Program-made: the position numbers and the translations under genes
Assembly (NCBI RefSeq): GCF_021395205.1
Contig: NZ_JAJVCS010000005.1
Coordinates: 124,001-188,000 of the forward strand
Direction of reading: 5' to 3'
Length of the DNA stretch: 64,000 nt
Origin: Polynucleobacter sp. IMCC 30228
GTDB taxonomy: Bacteria; Pseudomonadota; Gammaproteobacteria; Burkholderiales; Burkholderiaceae
Notes under the pieces: model-generated
The model's database searches: none
Seen by the model: the letters and a program-made list of their open reading frames with translations, nothing else
Told to the model about the DNA's origin: nothing
Shown here: piece by piece, positions 9,181 through 17,673 of the stretch
Numbering within the stretch: the first letter of the stretch is position 1
Layout of the letters: each line of letters starts with the position of its first letter

Positions 9181-10430
9181 AAGTGATGGCTTTAAATCAT
9201 TCAGATACGGTTGGCGGCGCTGCGCGCGCGGCCTATCGTATTCACTGTGCTGTACGCGAGCAAGGTATTGATTCGATTTTGCGAGTCAATCAAAAAGTGC
9301 TACAGGATGCGACCATTCAAGAACCTAAGGGCACACTACCAAAGCTTAAAAACAAATTTAATTCGGGTTTTGCGCAGATCTTGGCCAAGACTTTACGTAC
9401 TTCACCACCCGAATATCACTCCTTAGCTGTGATGCCAACTGATGTGGCACAGGAGATTAATAATTCGAATTTTGATGTTGCTCATTTACATTGGATTAAT
9501 GGTGAAATGATGTCCATTAAAGACATTAGCCTAATTACCAAGCCCCTCATTTGGACCATGCATGATATGTGGGGCTTTAGCGGCACTGAGCATTACTCAG
9601 AAAATAGGCGGTGGCGAGATGGCTATCACGCCTTGAATCGACCGCCAAATGAATCAGGACTGGATTTAAATCGTTGGGCTTGGCTGCGTAAACAACAGTA
9701 TTGGACTAAGCCCATTCAGATGGTGACACCGAGTCATTGGTTGGCACAGTGCATTTCTGAGAGCGCGCTCATGAAGGATTGGCCGGTTACGCCAATTGCA
9801 AATCCCATTGATACCGATCAATGGCAACCCCTAAAACTGGTATATGCACGACAAAAATTAGGCTTACCGATTGATGTGCCAATGCTTTTGTTTGGCGCTC
9901 TAGGGGGCGAGGCCGATCCCCGTAAAGGCTTTGACTTGCTCTTGCAAGCATTAGCAGCACTTAAGACAGCCACTCCGGATTTGCAGTTATTGGTATTTGG
10001 GCAAGAGGCACCGGAAGGCGAGATTAACCCCTATGGAATTCCGAGTCATTATTTTGGTCATGTGCAAGACGATGCATTACTGCAATTACTTTATAGTGCA
10101 GCTGATGTGATGGTTGTACCTTCTCGGCAAGAGTCATTCGGACAAACGGCGAGTGAGGCATTAGCTTGTGGCTTACCTGTAGCAGCATTTGCAAGTACAG
10201 GCTTGGTGGATGTGGTTGATCACAAAGTCACGGGGTATTTAGCCAAACCTTTTGATACAGAAGAGCTAGCCTTTGGCATTCAGTGGATATTAGAGAATCA
10301 GCAAGACTCTGCTAAGCTTCGTTACGCATCACGACAAAGGGCGGTAGACTTATTCAGTTACCCTGTTATAGCTAAGCAATACCAAGCGGTTTATCAACAA
10401 GCGATTGATGAGAATGCTGACAGCAATTAA
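9177..10430 (+). CDS. Family 4 glycosyltransferase
   Basis: 417 residues with the two-domain GT-B fold. The N-terminal GGAARAAYRIH resembles glycogen-synthase-like donors; the C-terminal domain carries the nucleotide-sugar site around residues 318–340, with ESFGQTASEALACGLPV giving the E-x7-E retaining GT4 signature. KGFDLLLQAL near 255 is the usual Lys motif. The start overlaps the upstream stop by four bases (ATGA), and the end overlaps the next gene. A cytosolic retaining enzyme acting on a lipid-linked or nucleotide acceptor in the same glycan pathway; linkage unknown. Confidence 0.9.
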   Translation: MKVMALNHSDTVGGAARAAYRIHCAVREQGIDSILRVNQKVLQDATIQEPKGTLPKLKNKFNSGFAQILAKTLRTSPPEYHSLAVMPTDVAQEINNSNFDVAHLHWINGEMMSIKDISLITKPLIWTMHDMWGFSGTEHYSENRRWRDGYHALNRPPNESGLDLNRWAWLRKQQYWTKPIQMVTPSHWLAQCISESALMKDWPVTPIANPIDTDQWQPLKLVYARQKLGLPIDVPMLLFGALGGEADPRKGFDLLLQALAALKTATPDLQLLVFGQEAPEGEINPYGIPSHYFGHVQDDALLQLLYSAADVMVVPSRQESFGQTASEALACGLPVAAFASTGLVDVVDHKVTGYLAKPFDTEELAFGIQWILENQQDSAKLRYASRQRAVDLFSYPVIAKQYQAVYQQAIDENADSN

Positions 10431-11223
10431 GAAAAAATGGAAGCTAATTGGCGAGAGGCCAATGCAGACGCTTGGGGACTGTGAGGCAAAAAGCCCTTCT
10501 TCATTATTAAAAATTCCCCCTATTGTTTATCAAACTTGGGAAGTCAATTATTTTGGTAAAACCCATTTTGCCGAAATCCAACAATTTCGCGCTTTAAATC
10601 CCGATCTGCAGTTCCAATTTTTTGCTAAAGAACGCTTAGAAAATTATATGGAAGAGGTGTGGGGAAAACATCCTATCTACCCAATCTTTAAAGGCGCTAA
10701 GTTTGGACCCATGTTGGCTGATATTTTTCGCTACTGTATTCTTTTTGAGCGAGGTGGTTTTTATTTCGATATCAGTAAGGGCTGCGCAGTATCGATTGCA
10801 TCTTTATGCAGTGCAAGCGCCACGGGATTGATATCGTATGAAGCGCATGATTGTGTGGTGATTCCCAAGCCGAATGCCATGCGTAGAATGCTTCATCCCG
10901 AAAAATATGTTTTACAGTGGGGTATGGGGTTTGCTAAGGAGCATGCTTTCTTGCATCTTCTTTTAGAAAATATTTGTGAGTACTACCCCTTCTTTAAAGA
11001 GAAATCATTTGCAGTTCCTAAGAATGCGATTCTCAGTTTGACTGGTCCAGGCATGTTCACTAAAACCCTACGTGAATATCTAGATACGAATGAAGATGCA
11101 GATTTGATGCAGGCCGGTATCGACTTTAATGGTCATGGGATTTATAGCTTGAAAGGCTCTGAAGTTAGGTATGCGACGATTGCATCGTATGCTAGTAGTA
11201 AAAATAGCATGATTGTGACTTAA
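10408..11223 (+). CDS. Glycosyltransferase with OCH1/GT32-type DXD domain
   Basis: About 271 residues. IPPIVYQTWE near 35–44 and ADIFRYCILFERGG with FDIS near 104–123 match the Gly_transf_sug domain of OCH1/GT32-type enzymes, in which the DxD that follows the GG binds metal and nucleotide sugar; here it reads D-I-S, a weaker version of the usual D-x-D. Starts at TTG 10405, ATG 10408 or ATG 10414 are all possible, each inside the end of the GT4 gene, so translation is probably coupled. The gene closes the three-transferase operon. Mannosyl- or galactosyltransferase activity is typical of the family. Confidence 0.8.
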   Translation: MRMLTAIKKKWKLIGERPMQTLGDCEAKSPSSLLKIPPIVYQTWEVNYFGKTHFAEIQQFRALNPDLQFQFFAKERLENYMEEVWGKHPIYPIFKGAKFGPMLADIFRYCILFERGGFYFDISKGCAVSIASLCSASATGLISYEAHDCVVIPKPNAMRRMLHPEKYVLQWGMGFAKEHAFLHLLLENICEYYPFFKEKSFAVPKNAILSLTGPGMFTKTLREYLDTNEDADLMQAGIDFNGHGIYSLKGSEVRYATIASYASSKNSMIVT

Positions 11224-11293
11224 GATGGATTTGCAAGAGATTAAAGCTGTATATCCATGCTTTGATAATCAGAATACAATGAGTTACGTTCGG

Positions 11294-13450
11294 CTATTTA
11301 AATTGCGCTGAGATCAACCCAATTCCAAGCGTTCGTTTATCTTTATTCTCGGGTACCAAGTCATTTGGTACTACTGGATTTTTAAATCTAAATTCCAGCT
11401 TGAGGTATGGATCCTCTATTATTTTTTTGGATAGCGGCAGCGTCAAAAAGTTATTTTCATATTGTCGAATCTCTATTTGGCGATCAAAGAAACCATTAAT
11501 CCAAATATCAATGGTTTGACTCGGATGTTTATTGGGGTCAAGAAATGTTTTGAAATTAAGCGTAATTGAATGGGGAGTTTTTTTGGGCCAAGGTATATTG
11601 AGTGTGGCAGCTTTACCATCAGACCACGTTCCCCAATCCTCTTGCCAACTCCAGCCATTTTCTAAATAAAAAACTAAGTCTTTATCCTTTTTTTGATTTG
11701 AAAAGCCAATCGCATTATTACTAGGATTTGGTAGTTGATCATTATTTATCCAATCCTCGGGCGCTACTGGGACACATGATTTGCAGGTTTTCCAGCCAGG
11801 CGCTAGGATTAAAAAACCATCTACCTTAGCGATTATATCGTTTGGCCCCCGGGTTGCCAAAATGGGAATGAGGAAGCGATCTTCAAAAACATAGAGCGCG
11901 TTAGGATCATATTCACCTTGCGTAATAACTGCTTTTAGAGCTTGATTAGCTTTCGCTATTTTACGATTGTCTACCCTAGCAAAATATACAGAATTTGTTT
12001 TCATGCCATATTCTGATGCCAGCCATGCAAATTGAACCCATTTCGAGCTTTGCGTCATCGCCGGTATGCGAATAATTTTTTTATAATGTTGGGCAGCTGA
12101 TTGCCAAAATGGATTTTTTAAGTCTGGAGCGAAAATTCCCGCATAAGTATCTTGTGCAAGTTCTTTGTGAACTAGTGCCCATCCCTGTTTTGTATCGACT
12201 ACTTGCAATACTAGGGCTCCTGTTAATATGACAATTGCAATACGGGTGGAGCTGACTTTGCAAATAAGGTAAATTGAAAAAATAATAAGGCAATAATGAA
12301 TAGGCCACCACAGGCGAGCAGATGAGCGCAAAATATGCAAGGGAGAACTTAGAAATAATGGGAGTTCAAAACTGAAAACCCGCGCACCAATTCCAATATT
12401 ATTAGTAATGGCATCGAGGTATAAAAAAAATAAACAAATACATAAAAAACGATGATCAATAAAAAGCTGAATAACATTACTTTTCTGAGCAAGTGCTTTA
12501 GATTTAGGTTTTAAAAAGAATATTAATAATATGCAAGCGATCACAATCACCAAAATTGCCCCTAAACCTAGATAATTAAATCCCTCTCCCCATGATGTGG
12601 GTATGGGAATATTCGGCAATAAATAAGACCAGCCACTTGGGTCAATTGGACCCAAGACATTAAGCTTGAAGAAGCCATATCCTGAATCGATACCTGAAGA
12701 GCCCATAATTGAGAAATAGCCAACTTGCCAAGTACATAGTAATAACACCCCACTAACTAAAAATAACTCATAAAAAAGCTTTCGATAGGGCATCACTTTT
12801 TGACTAATTGAACGATCTAGTAAGTCAGATATCCATAAAAAACTAACTATGGCAAATAAATAGAAATGCGTTAGAACAGCGACAGAAAGTAATAGTGTCC
12901 AAGAAAAAATACGTCTTTCTTGCGATTTTCTTAGCAGCAAAAATAGGGCGGCTAAGATTAAAAAATGGGCTACTAAACTTGCCTGCGTTCCTGAGGGGGT
13001 ATATAACCTCCAAAACATTGGCGGTGAAAAAGATAATAGTCCAGTGCCAAAAAAATTTACCCAGAAATTATTGGAGATGAGAGAAATAATTTTCCAAGAA
13101 AACCAGGCTTGCAGCAGAAAACAAACTAATAGCCAAATACCAAAATACTGAAATACCTGAGGTAATATTGGTGAGAATAATTTAAAAAAAATGGCCATTA
13201 ATGGAAGCGAGTCGGTATATACAATCGAACTGCTTATGTCCATTCCAAAATTCGGGCTCAAGCCAATTGGAAAAGTCCATGGCGCATAACGATAAAAGAC
13301 CCACCCCAAATAGTGCTGAGGAGGGTCAAATCTACCAAAAATCCAGCTTAAATTAGATGGATCAAGGGGCCCAAGCCCAACTATAAGATAAAAAAATACA
13401 ATGCCAAAAAATAAGGGAATGAGCGGAGTATTTTTATTAAAAAATATCAC
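11294..13450 (-). CDS. Large polytopic membrane protein, DUF6311-like
   Basis: 718 residues: about eleven membrane helices over the first 430 residues, then a soluble periplasmic-type C-terminal domain. The first external loop has FDPPQHYLGW then FYRYAPW and a later TDSLPL block, which I associate with DUF6311, a GT-C-like family of glycan loci. No ATG is available upstream before an in-frame stop, so GTG 13448–13450 is the likely start. It converges on the GT32-type gene with a 70-base gap. Probable role: polyprenyl-phosphate-sugar-dependent glycosyltransferase facing the periplasm; acceptor unknown. Confidence 0.78.
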   Translation of the reverse strand: MIFFNKNTPLIPLFFGIVFFYLIVGLGPLDPSNLSWIFGRFDPPQHYLGWVFYRYAPWTFPIGLSPNFGMDISSSIVYTDSLPLMAIFFKLFSPILPQVFQYFGIWLLVCFLLQAWFSWKIISLISNNFWVNFFGTGLLSFSPPMFWRLYTPSGTQASLVAHFLILAALFLLLRKSQERRIFSWTLLLSVAVLTHFYLFAIVSFLWISDLLDRSISQKVMPYRKLFYELFLVSGVLLLCTWQVGYFSIMGSSGIDSGYGFFKLNVLGPIDPSGWSYLLPNIPIPTSWGEGFNYLGLGAILVIVIACILLIFFLKPKSKALAQKSNVIQLFIDHRFLCICLFFLYLDAITNNIGIGARVFSFELPLFLSSPLHILRSSARLWWPIHYCLIIFSIYLICKVSSTRIAIVILTGALVLQVVDTKQGWALVHKELAQDTYAGIFAPDLKNPFWQSAAQHYKKIIRIPAMTQSSKWVQFAWLASEYGMKTNSVYFARVDNRKIAKANQALKAVITQGEYDPNALYVFEDRFLIPILATRGPNDIIAKVDGFLILAPGWKTCKSCVPVAPEDWINNDQLPNPSNNAIGFSNQKKDKDLVFYLENGWSWQEDWGTWSDGKAATLNIPWPKKTPHSITLNFKTFLDPNKHPSQTIDIWINGFFDRQIEIRQYENNFLTLPLSKKIIEDPYLKLEFRFKNPVVPNDLVPENKDKRTLGIGLISAQFK

Positions 13451-13621
13451 GTAATATAGATACCAGAGTAAGAGTAATCATTGTTATATTAAATATACTA
13501 AATCAAATTTATATCTACTTTATAAGAGTGCCCGAGGGGGGTACAATACAATCAAGTAATCTCGAGGATATAGCCAGCTTTGTAATGCCTATTTACATAG
13601 GGCGAAAATAAGGAGAAAAAG

Positions 13622-14518
13622 ATGAGATACCTCTTAATACTAATAATTTCAATTATTTTAATATCCTGCGACGGCAGTGGCGGTAGTTCGAGTAGTTCAA
13701 CAAGCACTACCCCCAGCACACCAACGGTTGCATCTTTTACCACCTGGACGGCTACAACCCCAAATGTACCCGTTGGAATGTCGGGGGGATTTTCATCTAC
13801 TGTTGATCTAGTTGGGAATATTACGCAGTCACTGTCTAGCGGATCGGGCACTTTTACTAGAGACGCTAGCAATAACTTTACCCTCATTAGTGCCACAGCA
13901 TCCACTAATAATTCGACTATATTTAGTGCTGCGCTTGGCGATACTTTGCAAAGTAATTTTGATGGCGCTGTTACTACTACTCTAGATAAATCTCAGACTA
14001 CGATTGGAACTTTTCTCAACCCGACGTATTATGCTTTTAACTATCAAACTTATGGCGCTTGGGGACCCTATGGCAAAGCTACGGGAAGTTCTTTTGCGCT
14101 AAGTGATGGTTCGGCCTCCCCAGTAAGTGCAATTCCAATTGTGGGCGGCATAGCGTTTGTTGGAGGCTCAACTGGATATTATGTTGATGCAAGTAATAAC
14201 TCTTATGTTACTAACGCAACAATGACGGTGATTCTTAGTTATGATTTACAAACCTTAACATTCGCAACATCAAATTCTGGGATCCTAGGCGCTCCGAGTG
14301 GTAACGCACTTTCGTTTGCAAATTTAGATCTTACGGGCACACTTACTTACGTTACTGGCACAAATTATTTTACTGGCACTGTTACCTCTTCCAATGGTAT
14401 GAGCGGTAAAATAAACGGAGAGTTTTATGGGCCTGGAATTAATGAGCTCGGGGGTACGTTTGCGCTTTATGGTGCAGGTGTTGGCACAATGGTAGGAGGC
14501 TTTGGCGGCAAGCGATAA
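13622..14518 (+). CDS. Surface lipoprotein with TbpB-like C-terminal β-barrel (copy 1)
   Basis: 298 residues. A short hydrophobic signal ends in the lipobox L-I-S-C16, followed by a Ser/Thr/Pro-rich linker (about 17–40) and a β-rich body. The C-terminus has GEFYGPGINELGG and ends with VGGFGGKR, the pattern of the transferrin-binding-protein-B/fHbp-type β-barrel in surface lipoproteins. An AGGAG ribosome site lies 7 bases before the ATG. The neighbour 11 bases downstream is a paralogue with the same layout. TbpB-like proteins reach the cell surface with Slam helpers; none is seen here. Ligand unknown; the Ser/Thr linker could be a glycosylation site given the flanking transferases. Confidence 0.82.
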   Translation: MRYLLILIISIILISCDGSGGSSSSSTSTTPSTPTVASFTTWTATTPNVPVGMSGGFSSTVDLVGNITQSLSSGSGTFTRDASNNFTLISATASTNNSTIFSAALGDTLQSNFDGAVTTTLDKSQTTIGTFLNPTYYAFNYQTYGAWGPYGKATGSSFALSDGSASPVSAIPIVGGIAFVGGSTGYYVDASNNSYVTNATMTVILSYDLQTLTFATSNSGILGAPSGNALSFANLDLTGTLTYVTGTNYFTGTVTSSNGMSGKINGEFYGPGINELGGTFALYGAGVGTMVGGFGGKR

Positions 14519-14529
14519 AAAAATATAGA

Positions 14530-15462
14530 ATGAAACTAATGAGGCAAATAAACTTAAGAAATAATTATTTCTTCGTTGCCATTGGCGCAATTTTTTTGAG
14601 TGCTTGCGGAGGGGGCAGTAGTTCGAGTACCACCCCTACCTCATCCACTAGTTCCCCAAGTTCGCCTACGATTACAGCCTTTACTTCATGGTCAGTTACA
14701 ACTGCAGATGTGCCGGTTGCCATGACCGAGGGGTCTTCATCTTCCATTGATTTAGTCGGAAATATTACTCAGTCAGATTCTAGCGGTTCGGCTACTTTTA
14801 CTAGAGATGCCAGTAATAACTTTACCTTGATTAGTCCAACAGCATCATCTGGAAATTCTGCTGTTTTTAGTGCAGCACTTGGCGACACGTTGCAAAGTAG
14901 TTTCTTTACAAAAAATACTACCACTCTGAATAAGGCGCAAACGACTATTGGGCTTTTTGCCAATCCATTTACCTATTCCTTTGACTACCAAGCCTTTGGC
15001 GTCTGGGGGCCCTATGGGAATGCAACTGGAAGTTCTTATGCAATAAGTGATGGGTCTGCTTCGGTAGCAAGCCTTATTCCCGCCGTAGGATCCTTAAATT
15101 ATACCGGTGGTTCTACTGGCTACTATGTTGACACAAATAAGTTTTCTTATATCACCAATGCCAATATGATAATTACTTCAACTTTTGACAATCGGACTTT
15201 GAATTTCACTACATCCAGCACCAACATTCAGGGTGCACCGAATGGAAAGATAAACGACAATACTGATTTACAGCTAACGGGCGTTATGACTTATGTAACC
15301 GGTACCAATAATTTTACAGGAACTGTAGCTAGTACAAGTGGCATGACTGGAAAGATGAATGGGAAATTTTATGGTCCTGGCCTGAATGAAATTGGCGGCA
15401 CATATTCTCTTTACGGTGCTGGAATTGGAACGATGGTTGGCAGCTTTGGAGGAAAGCGATAA
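14530..15462 (+). CDS. Surface lipoprotein with TbpB-like C-terminal β-barrel (copy 2)
   Basis: 310 residues, a tandem paralogue of the gene just upstream. The signal ends in the lipobox L-S-A-C26 (C23 if ATG 14539 is the start), then GGGSSSS and a Thr/Ser/Pro linker. Blocks shared with copy 1 include SIDLVGNITQSDSSG-like, TFTRDASNNFTLIS, WGPYGNATGSS and the C-terminal GKFYGPGLNEIGG with SFGGKR. The most conserved parts are the barrel strands; linker and middle loops differ. Copies probably arose by tandem duplication and diverged. No strong ribosome site, so it may be translated from the same mRNA as copy 1. Confidence 0.82.
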   Translation: MKLMRQINLRNNYFFVAIGAIFLSACGGGSSSSTTPTSSTSSPSSPTITAFTSWSVTTADVPVAMTEGSSSSIDLVGNITQSDSSGSATFTRDASNNFTLISPTASSGNSAVFSAALGDTLQSSFFTKNTTTLNKAQTTIGLFANPFTYSFDYQAFGVWGPYGNATGSSYAISDGSASVASLIPAVGSLNYTGGSTGYYVDTNKFSYITNANMIITSTFDNRTLNFTTSSTNIQGAPNGKINDNTDLQLTGVMTYVTGTNNFTGTVASTSGMTGKMNGKFYGPGLNEIGGTYSLYGAGIGTMVGSFGGKR

Positions 15463-15504
15463 ACCTAAGGGTTTTTCCCCTTACCGGCTGAAGGAATTTA
15501 ACTT

Positions 15505-16461
15505 TTACTTTTTTTCTGAAGAAATATCATCTGCAATAAGATAAAGGGGCCGTTGTTTTACCTCATTAAAAATCTGTCCTATATATTCTCCGACGATACC
15601 AATCGATAACAATTGAATACCCGAAAAAAACATAATAGCGACGGTTAAGGTGGGCCAACCGCTAACGGAATTTCCATAAATAAAAGTATCAATCACCACA
15701 TAAAAACCATAAGTTACTGCCAACCCAGAAATTAAAATACCTGTGGCGATCCAAAGTTGAAGTGGAATGCTACTAAATGATGCTAAGCCAGCAAGGGCTA
15801 GGCGAGATAGTCGACTTATCCCGAAGCTTGAGTTACCTGATCTACGTTCATTTGGCTCAAATGGAAGTGCAATTGATTTAAAGCCAACCCAAGCATAAAG
15901 CCCCTTCATAAAACGGTTTCTTTCAGGCAACTGTTTGAGTGCATCAACAACACGTCTATCAAGCCATCTAAAATCTCCTGCATTTGCGGGGATTACAACT
16001 TCTGAAGAGTTCATTAGGGCATAAAAAATTCTGGTTCCAAGTTTTTTCCACCAAGACTCTTGTAGCCTGCTTACAATCAAACCGTAAATCATTTCATAGC
16101 CATTTTTCCAAAGCAATTCCATTTCCACAATTTTATCTAATGGATGCTGAAAATCTGCATCGATAAGAAGAACAGCATCACCAACGGCATGATTAATACC
16201 TGCCATTAGTGCCGACTCTTTGCCAAAGTTTCGAGAAAATTCTATGTAACGTATATGACCATTTTTAATGAAGGAAAGGGCAATATCACGGGTGTTATCT
16301 TTACTTCCATCATTAATTATTAATATTTCATAATTAGGGGTTAGTTTTTGGATTGTAATTTTAAGTTGATTAATAAATTGAGCAACATGCTGACCCTCAT
16401 TAAAACAAGGAACGACAATACTCAATTTATAGGGGTATGCACGATCGCTAATAGCCGCCAT
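15505..16461 (-). CDS. GtrB/DPM1-like polyprenyl-phosphate glycosyltransferase (copy A)
   Basis: 318 residues. An N-terminal GT2 domain with IVVPCFNEG (15–23), INDGSKDNT (49–57) and the metal motif DADFQHP (101–107), followed by an amphipathic region and two C-terminal membrane helices (about 235–300) with the family ending GEYIGQIFNEVKQRP. This is the layout of GtrB and related enzymes that load a sugar from a nucleotide donor onto undecaprenyl phosphate. Its start directly abuts the stop of copy B (no spacer). The loaded sugar would then be used by a GT-C membrane protein such as those in this island. Confidence 0.9.
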   Translation of the reverse strand: MAAISDRAYPYKLSIVVPCFNEGQHVAQFINQLKITIQKLTPNYEILIINDGSKDNTRDIALSFIKNGHIRYIEFSRNFGKESALMAGINHAVGDAVLLIDADFQHPLDKIVEMELLWKNGYEMIYGLIVSRLQESWWKKLGTRIFYALMNSSEVVIPANAGDFRWLDRRVVDALKQLPERNRFMKGLYAWVGFKSIALPFEPNERRSGNSSFGISRLSRLALAGLASFSSIPLQLWIATGILISGLAVTYGFYVVIDTFIYGNSVSGWPTLTVAIMFFSGIQLLSIGIVGEYIGQIFNEVKQRPLYLIADDISSEKK

Positions 16462-17418
16462 TTATTTCTTAAATTGGTATTGTTTTTTTATCAGGTAAAT
16501 AGGGCGTTGTTTGGATTCAAAATAAATACGGCCGATGTATTCACCAATAATCCCAAGGCTCATTAATTGCAGGCTGCCAAAAAAAAGCATGACAACCAAT
16601 AAGGATGCATATCCTGGTAAATCGATCCCAAAAATCCACGTCCGAATAATAATATAGGTAGCATAAAAAATAGCAAATACGGATCCAAAGAGACCTATAT
16701 AAGTCCATATCTTTAGAGGCACAAGGCTGAAACTAGTAATACCTTCAATTGCGAGATTCCATAACCTCCATCCAGAAAATTTAGTTTTTCCAGTTGAGCG
16801 GGCATTCCTTACATATTCAACAGTTATGGTTTGAAAACCAACCCAAGCAAATAGACCCTTCATAAACCGTTGACGCTCAGGAAGTTTTTTTAAAGCATCT
16901 ACAACAACTCGATCCATAAGGCGAAAATCTCCTACATCTTCAGGAATTTGTAAATTTGATACTATATTATGTAGGCGATAAAAAAGTTGAGCGGTCTTGC
17001 GCTTAGCAAATGAGTCAGTCGAACGATCTATTCTCTTCGCTAGGACTACTTCAGCACCCTTTTGCCACTCCTTTACCATGATTGAAATGAGGGCAGGGGG
17101 ATCTTGTAAGTCTGCATCAATTGGAATAACGCAATCGCCTTTAGCTGCATCAATGCCAGCGGACATGGCGGCCTCTTTACCGAAGTTACGAGAAAGCTCT
17201 AAAACAATGATGCGAGAATCTTTTTTGGAGCTGTCAATGAGGCGGCTCAGCGTTTCATCTTTGCTGCCGTCGTCAATACAAATGATCTCAAAATCAAAAT
17301 CAGTTAAGTCGTCAATGGAATTTTTTAGGGATTGATGGAAATGCAAAACCCCTGCCCCTTCGTTAAAGAAAGGAGTAACGATTGAGATTAAAGGGCGAGC
17401 TGCCATAGGTGCCATCAT
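16462..17418 (-). CDS. GtrB/DPM1-like polyprenyl-phosphate glycosyltransferase (copy B)
   Basis: 318 residues, the same length and order as copy A: GT2 start IVTPFFNEG (13–21), IDDGSKDET, metal motif DADLQDPP (101–108), then two helices and GEYIGRIYFESKQRP. Shared blocks such as LSRNFGKEAAMSAG and the LPERQRFMKGLFAWVGF region show the pair are paralogues, yet clearly diverged, so they may load different sugars. It is the upstream gene of the pair; two ATG codons in a row start it at 17418. The 255-base region upstream separates it from the divergent HAD–UbiA gene and must hold its promoter. Confidence 0.9.
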   Translation of the reverse strand: MMAPMAARPLISIVTPFFNEGAGVLHFHQSLKNSIDDLTDFDFEIICIDDGSKDETLSRLIDSSKKDSRIIVLELSRNFGKEAAMSAGIDAAKGDCVIPIDADLQDPPALISIMVKEWQKGAEVVLAKRIDRSTDSFAKRKTAQLFYRLHNIVSNLQIPEDVGDFRLMDRVVVDALKKLPERQRFMKGLFAWVGFQTITVEYVRNARSTGKTKFSGWRLWNLAIEGITSFSLVPLKIWTYIGLFGSVFAIFYATYIIIRTWIFGIDLPGYASLLVVMLFFGSLQLMSLGIIGEYIGRIYFESKQRPIYLIKKQYQFKK

Positions 17419-17673
17419 TAAACAGTAGTGTAGAGTTGAATTTTAAGCTTATTTCTCATTTATGATACTTTGAATCAAAAGCTATAAAACCTTTATATAT
17501 AAGCATAAGTAGCGTGAGCGTTAATGGAAGGCTTTTGAGAATTCAATTGCAAAAGCGCTTTTTTATAACGTCGAAGTCCTCCTCGGCATACGTGCAATTC
17601 GTGCCGGGTTTTATTAAACTGTGGCTGATTCTCCTTTATCATGGCAATGTACTGATTTGAAAGAATATTTTAT
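17419..17673. promoter_or_regulatory. Divergent intergenic region, probable promoters for GtrB-like and arabinofuranose operons
   Basis: The longest true gap of the glycan island (255 bases), between genes that point away from each other, so it should carry promoters in both directions. It is A+T-rich near 17450–17510 with several TATAAA/TATATA-like stretches, too many to choose a −10 box. A hairpin-like element at 17584–17606 is listed separately. No open reading frame of note and no tRNA is seen. Confidence 0.45.
17584..17613 (+). terminator. Terminator- or attenuator-like hairpin before the HAD–UbiA gene
   Basis: CGGCA (17584–17588) and CG (17591–17592) can pair with CG (17600–17601) and TGCCG (17602–17606) around a seven-base loop, with a TA bulge, and the stem is followed by GGTTTTATT. 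The shape is that of a weak intrinsic terminator. No gene reading right ends just before it, so it could be a leader attenuator of the operon starting at 17674 or the end of a short RNA. The bulge makes the call weak. Confidence 0.25.

Noticed and set aside
11225..11311. A 28-codon frame on the plus strand right after the GT32-type gene (MDLQEIKAVYP start), possible gene remnant
   Set aside because: Too short, no motif, and its end lies over the DUF6311-like gene; nothing supports translation.
13552..13905. 117-codon minus-strand frame over the first lipoprotein
   Set aside because: The plus strand has signal peptide, lipobox and ribosome site; this frame is a mirror of its low-complexity linker.
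15465..15487. Possible terminator between the second lipoprotein and GtrB-like copy A (TAAGGG, T-run, CCCTTA)
   Set aside because: Only six pairs and the T-run is in the loop rather than after the stem.
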